DNA from: JAUIET01 sp045105115
Lineage (GTDB): Bacteria; Pseudomonadota; Gammaproteobacteria; Pseudomonadales; JAUIET01
DNA length: 14,615 bases
Assembly: GCA_045105115.1 (NCBI GenBank)
Contig: JBGCDE010000109.1
Coordinates: forward strand, 1 to 14,615
Direction: 5' to 3'
Part shown: in pieces, positions 13,766 through 14,615 of the stretch
How positions within the stretch are numbered: position 1 is the first letter of the stretch
How the letters are laid out: each line of letters begins with the position of its first letter
The notes under the pieces: generated by a model
Told to the model about the DNA's origin: nothing
Databases searched by the model: none
The model's input: the letters and a program-made list of their open reading frames with translations, nothing else
Made by a program: the position numbers and the translations under genes

Positions 13766-14615
13766 TCAGGCAAGCGCACCGCCGCAGCTACTGCCCTGCC
13801 CGGCTGTACAGCCGTAGCAATGCTCCCCAACTACAATGGGCTCATCAACCAAATCTTCTACCAGTAAGTCGCTGAGCGTACGAGTATTTTCAGGCAATAA
13901 ATCCAGTTTGAGCATTTGATTAAAGTCACAATCATAAAGATTGCCTTGCCAGTCCACACTGACCAATTGTCGACACATCACCGAGTCCAGGTTTGTCGGC
14001 GAATAACTGTCTCGCAGTAATTGCATATACGGCTCAAATTGACCTTTGGACAGCAAAATGCTGCCAAACCGACTGATTGGCATATTTGTGATGGTGTACA
14101 AATCGTCGAATTGAATATTGAAATCATCCTGCAATCGCTGACTGTACTCTGCTTTTAACTCGGGTTGAGGCGGTGGCAAATGTGCGCCTACGGGATTGTA
14201 TACAAGGTTCAACGTGAGCTCACCGCCCTTGCCATAACCTAGTGCATTCAAGCGCTGCAAGGCCACAACACTCTTATCAAAGACACCTTTACCACGCTGA
14301 GCATCAACATTTTTCTGACTGTAGCAAGGCAGTGACGCGGTGACAGTAACGGTTTGCTCTGCCAGAAACTCGGCTAAATCCTCGTAACCCGGCTCTAACA
14401 ATATACTTAAATTGCACCGATCGATCACCTCTACACCCAGTGCGCGGGCTTGGGTAACGAGATAACGAAACTCAGGGTTCATTTCTGGTGCGCCGCCAGT
14501 CAAGTCGAGTGTGGTTAGCTGTCTCTGCTTCATCACGTCAATAAGAACGTCTATGGTGTCGCGAGACATCAGCTCAGTACGAGTAGGTCCAGCATTCACA
14601 TGACAGTGCACACAG
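13766..14615 (-). CDS. arsS: ArsS-like radical SAM protein of arsenosugar biosynthesis (5' end cut by window edge)
   Basis: ArsS-type radical SAM enzymes are implicated in making the deoxyadenosyl-derived part of arsenosugars. The frame is open to the right edge, so the start and the first cluster cysteine are outside the window. What is visible begins CVHCHVNAGPTRTE, the second half of the radical SAM CxxxCxxC cluster motif with the family-specific H-C-H-V-N/D-A. TLDLTGGAPEMNPEF follows (GGAPE, SAM-binding region). Near the end are CRQLVSVDWQGNLYDCDFNQ and the Cys-rich tail CYGCTAGQGSSCGGALA, as in the DUF3641 C-terminal domain of this family. Some relatives carry selenocysteine in the tail; here all positions are ordinary Cys. 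It heads, or is upstream within, the operon with the two glycosyltransferases. Confidence 0.9.
   Translation of the reverse strand, partial: CVHCHVNAGPTRTELMSRDTIDVLIDVMKQRQLTTLDLTGGAPEMNPEFRYLVTQARALGVEVIDRCNLSILLEPGYEDLAEFLAEQTVTVTASLPCYSQKNVDAQRGKGVFDKSVVALQRLNALGYGKGGELTLNLVYNPVGAHLPPPQPELKAEYSQRLQDDFNIQFDDLYTITNMPISRFGSILLSKGQFEPYMQLLRDSYSPTNLDSVMCRQLVSVDWQGNLYDCDFNQMLKLDLLPENTRTLSDLLVEDLVDEPIVVGEHCYGCTAGQGSSCGGALA

Noticed and set aside
13766..13820. Selenocysteine (in-frame TGA with SECIS) in the ArsS tail
   Set aside because: All positions of the Cys-rich tail are ordinary TGC/TGT codons and the TGA at 13768-13766 follows the family C terminus, so it is a normal stop.

Overview
The window reads as chromosome of a flagellated, Gram-negative gammaproteobacterium. 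The reasons are P- and L-ring genes (flgI, flgH), a bifunctional FlgJ with a glucosaminidase domain, a sigma54 promoter for the rod/hook operon, and a sigma28 promoter for the anti-sigma factor gene flgM. The adjoining arsenosugar-type genes suggest a marine or aquatic bacterium. The species cannot be named from this sequence.

Layout: positions 1 to about 10.4 kb hold, on the minus strand, the hook-basal-body run in transcription order flgB-flgC-flgD-flgE-(422 bp gap)-flgF-flgG-flgH-flgI-flgJ-flgK. flgK runs off the left edge. Divergent from it on the plus strand are flgA, flgM and flgN (10.67-12.41 kb). The right end (12.40-14.6 kb, minus strand) is a second operon: the 3' part of an arsS-like radical SAM gene followed by two glycosyltransferases of the TIGR04283 and TIGR04282 kinds. 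Its last stop codon overlaps the flgN stop codon in a CTAG.

The flagellar genes build the structure from inside outward: FlgB/C/F/G rod, FlgA/I P ring, FlgH L ring, FlgJ rod cap and wall hydrolase, FlgD/E hook cap and hook, FlgK hook-filament junction. FlgM and FlgN couple hook completion to late transcription and to export of the junction proteins. A near-perfect sigma54 site lies before flgB and a consensus sigma28 site before flgM, as expected of a sigma54/sigma28 flagellar hierarchy.

The outstanding element is the 422 bp gap between flgE and flgF. Read on the operon strand, it holds a series of about ten consecutive small hairpins. Nearly every stem differs in sequence and is internally complementary, while almost every loop is A(A)GGAT, AGGAA or a close variant. 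This is the architecture of CsrB/RsmZ-type RNAs that titrate the translational regulator CsrA/RsmA. A second sigma54-type -24/-12 site sits directly upstream. A 12-bp hairpin followed by TTTT (possible terminator) and a hairpin that encloses the flgF ribosome-binding site lie downstream. The region therefore looks like an embedded CsrA-sponge RNA of about 265 nt, or an equivalent very long CsrA-binding leader of the flgF operon, made under the flagellar sigma54 programme.
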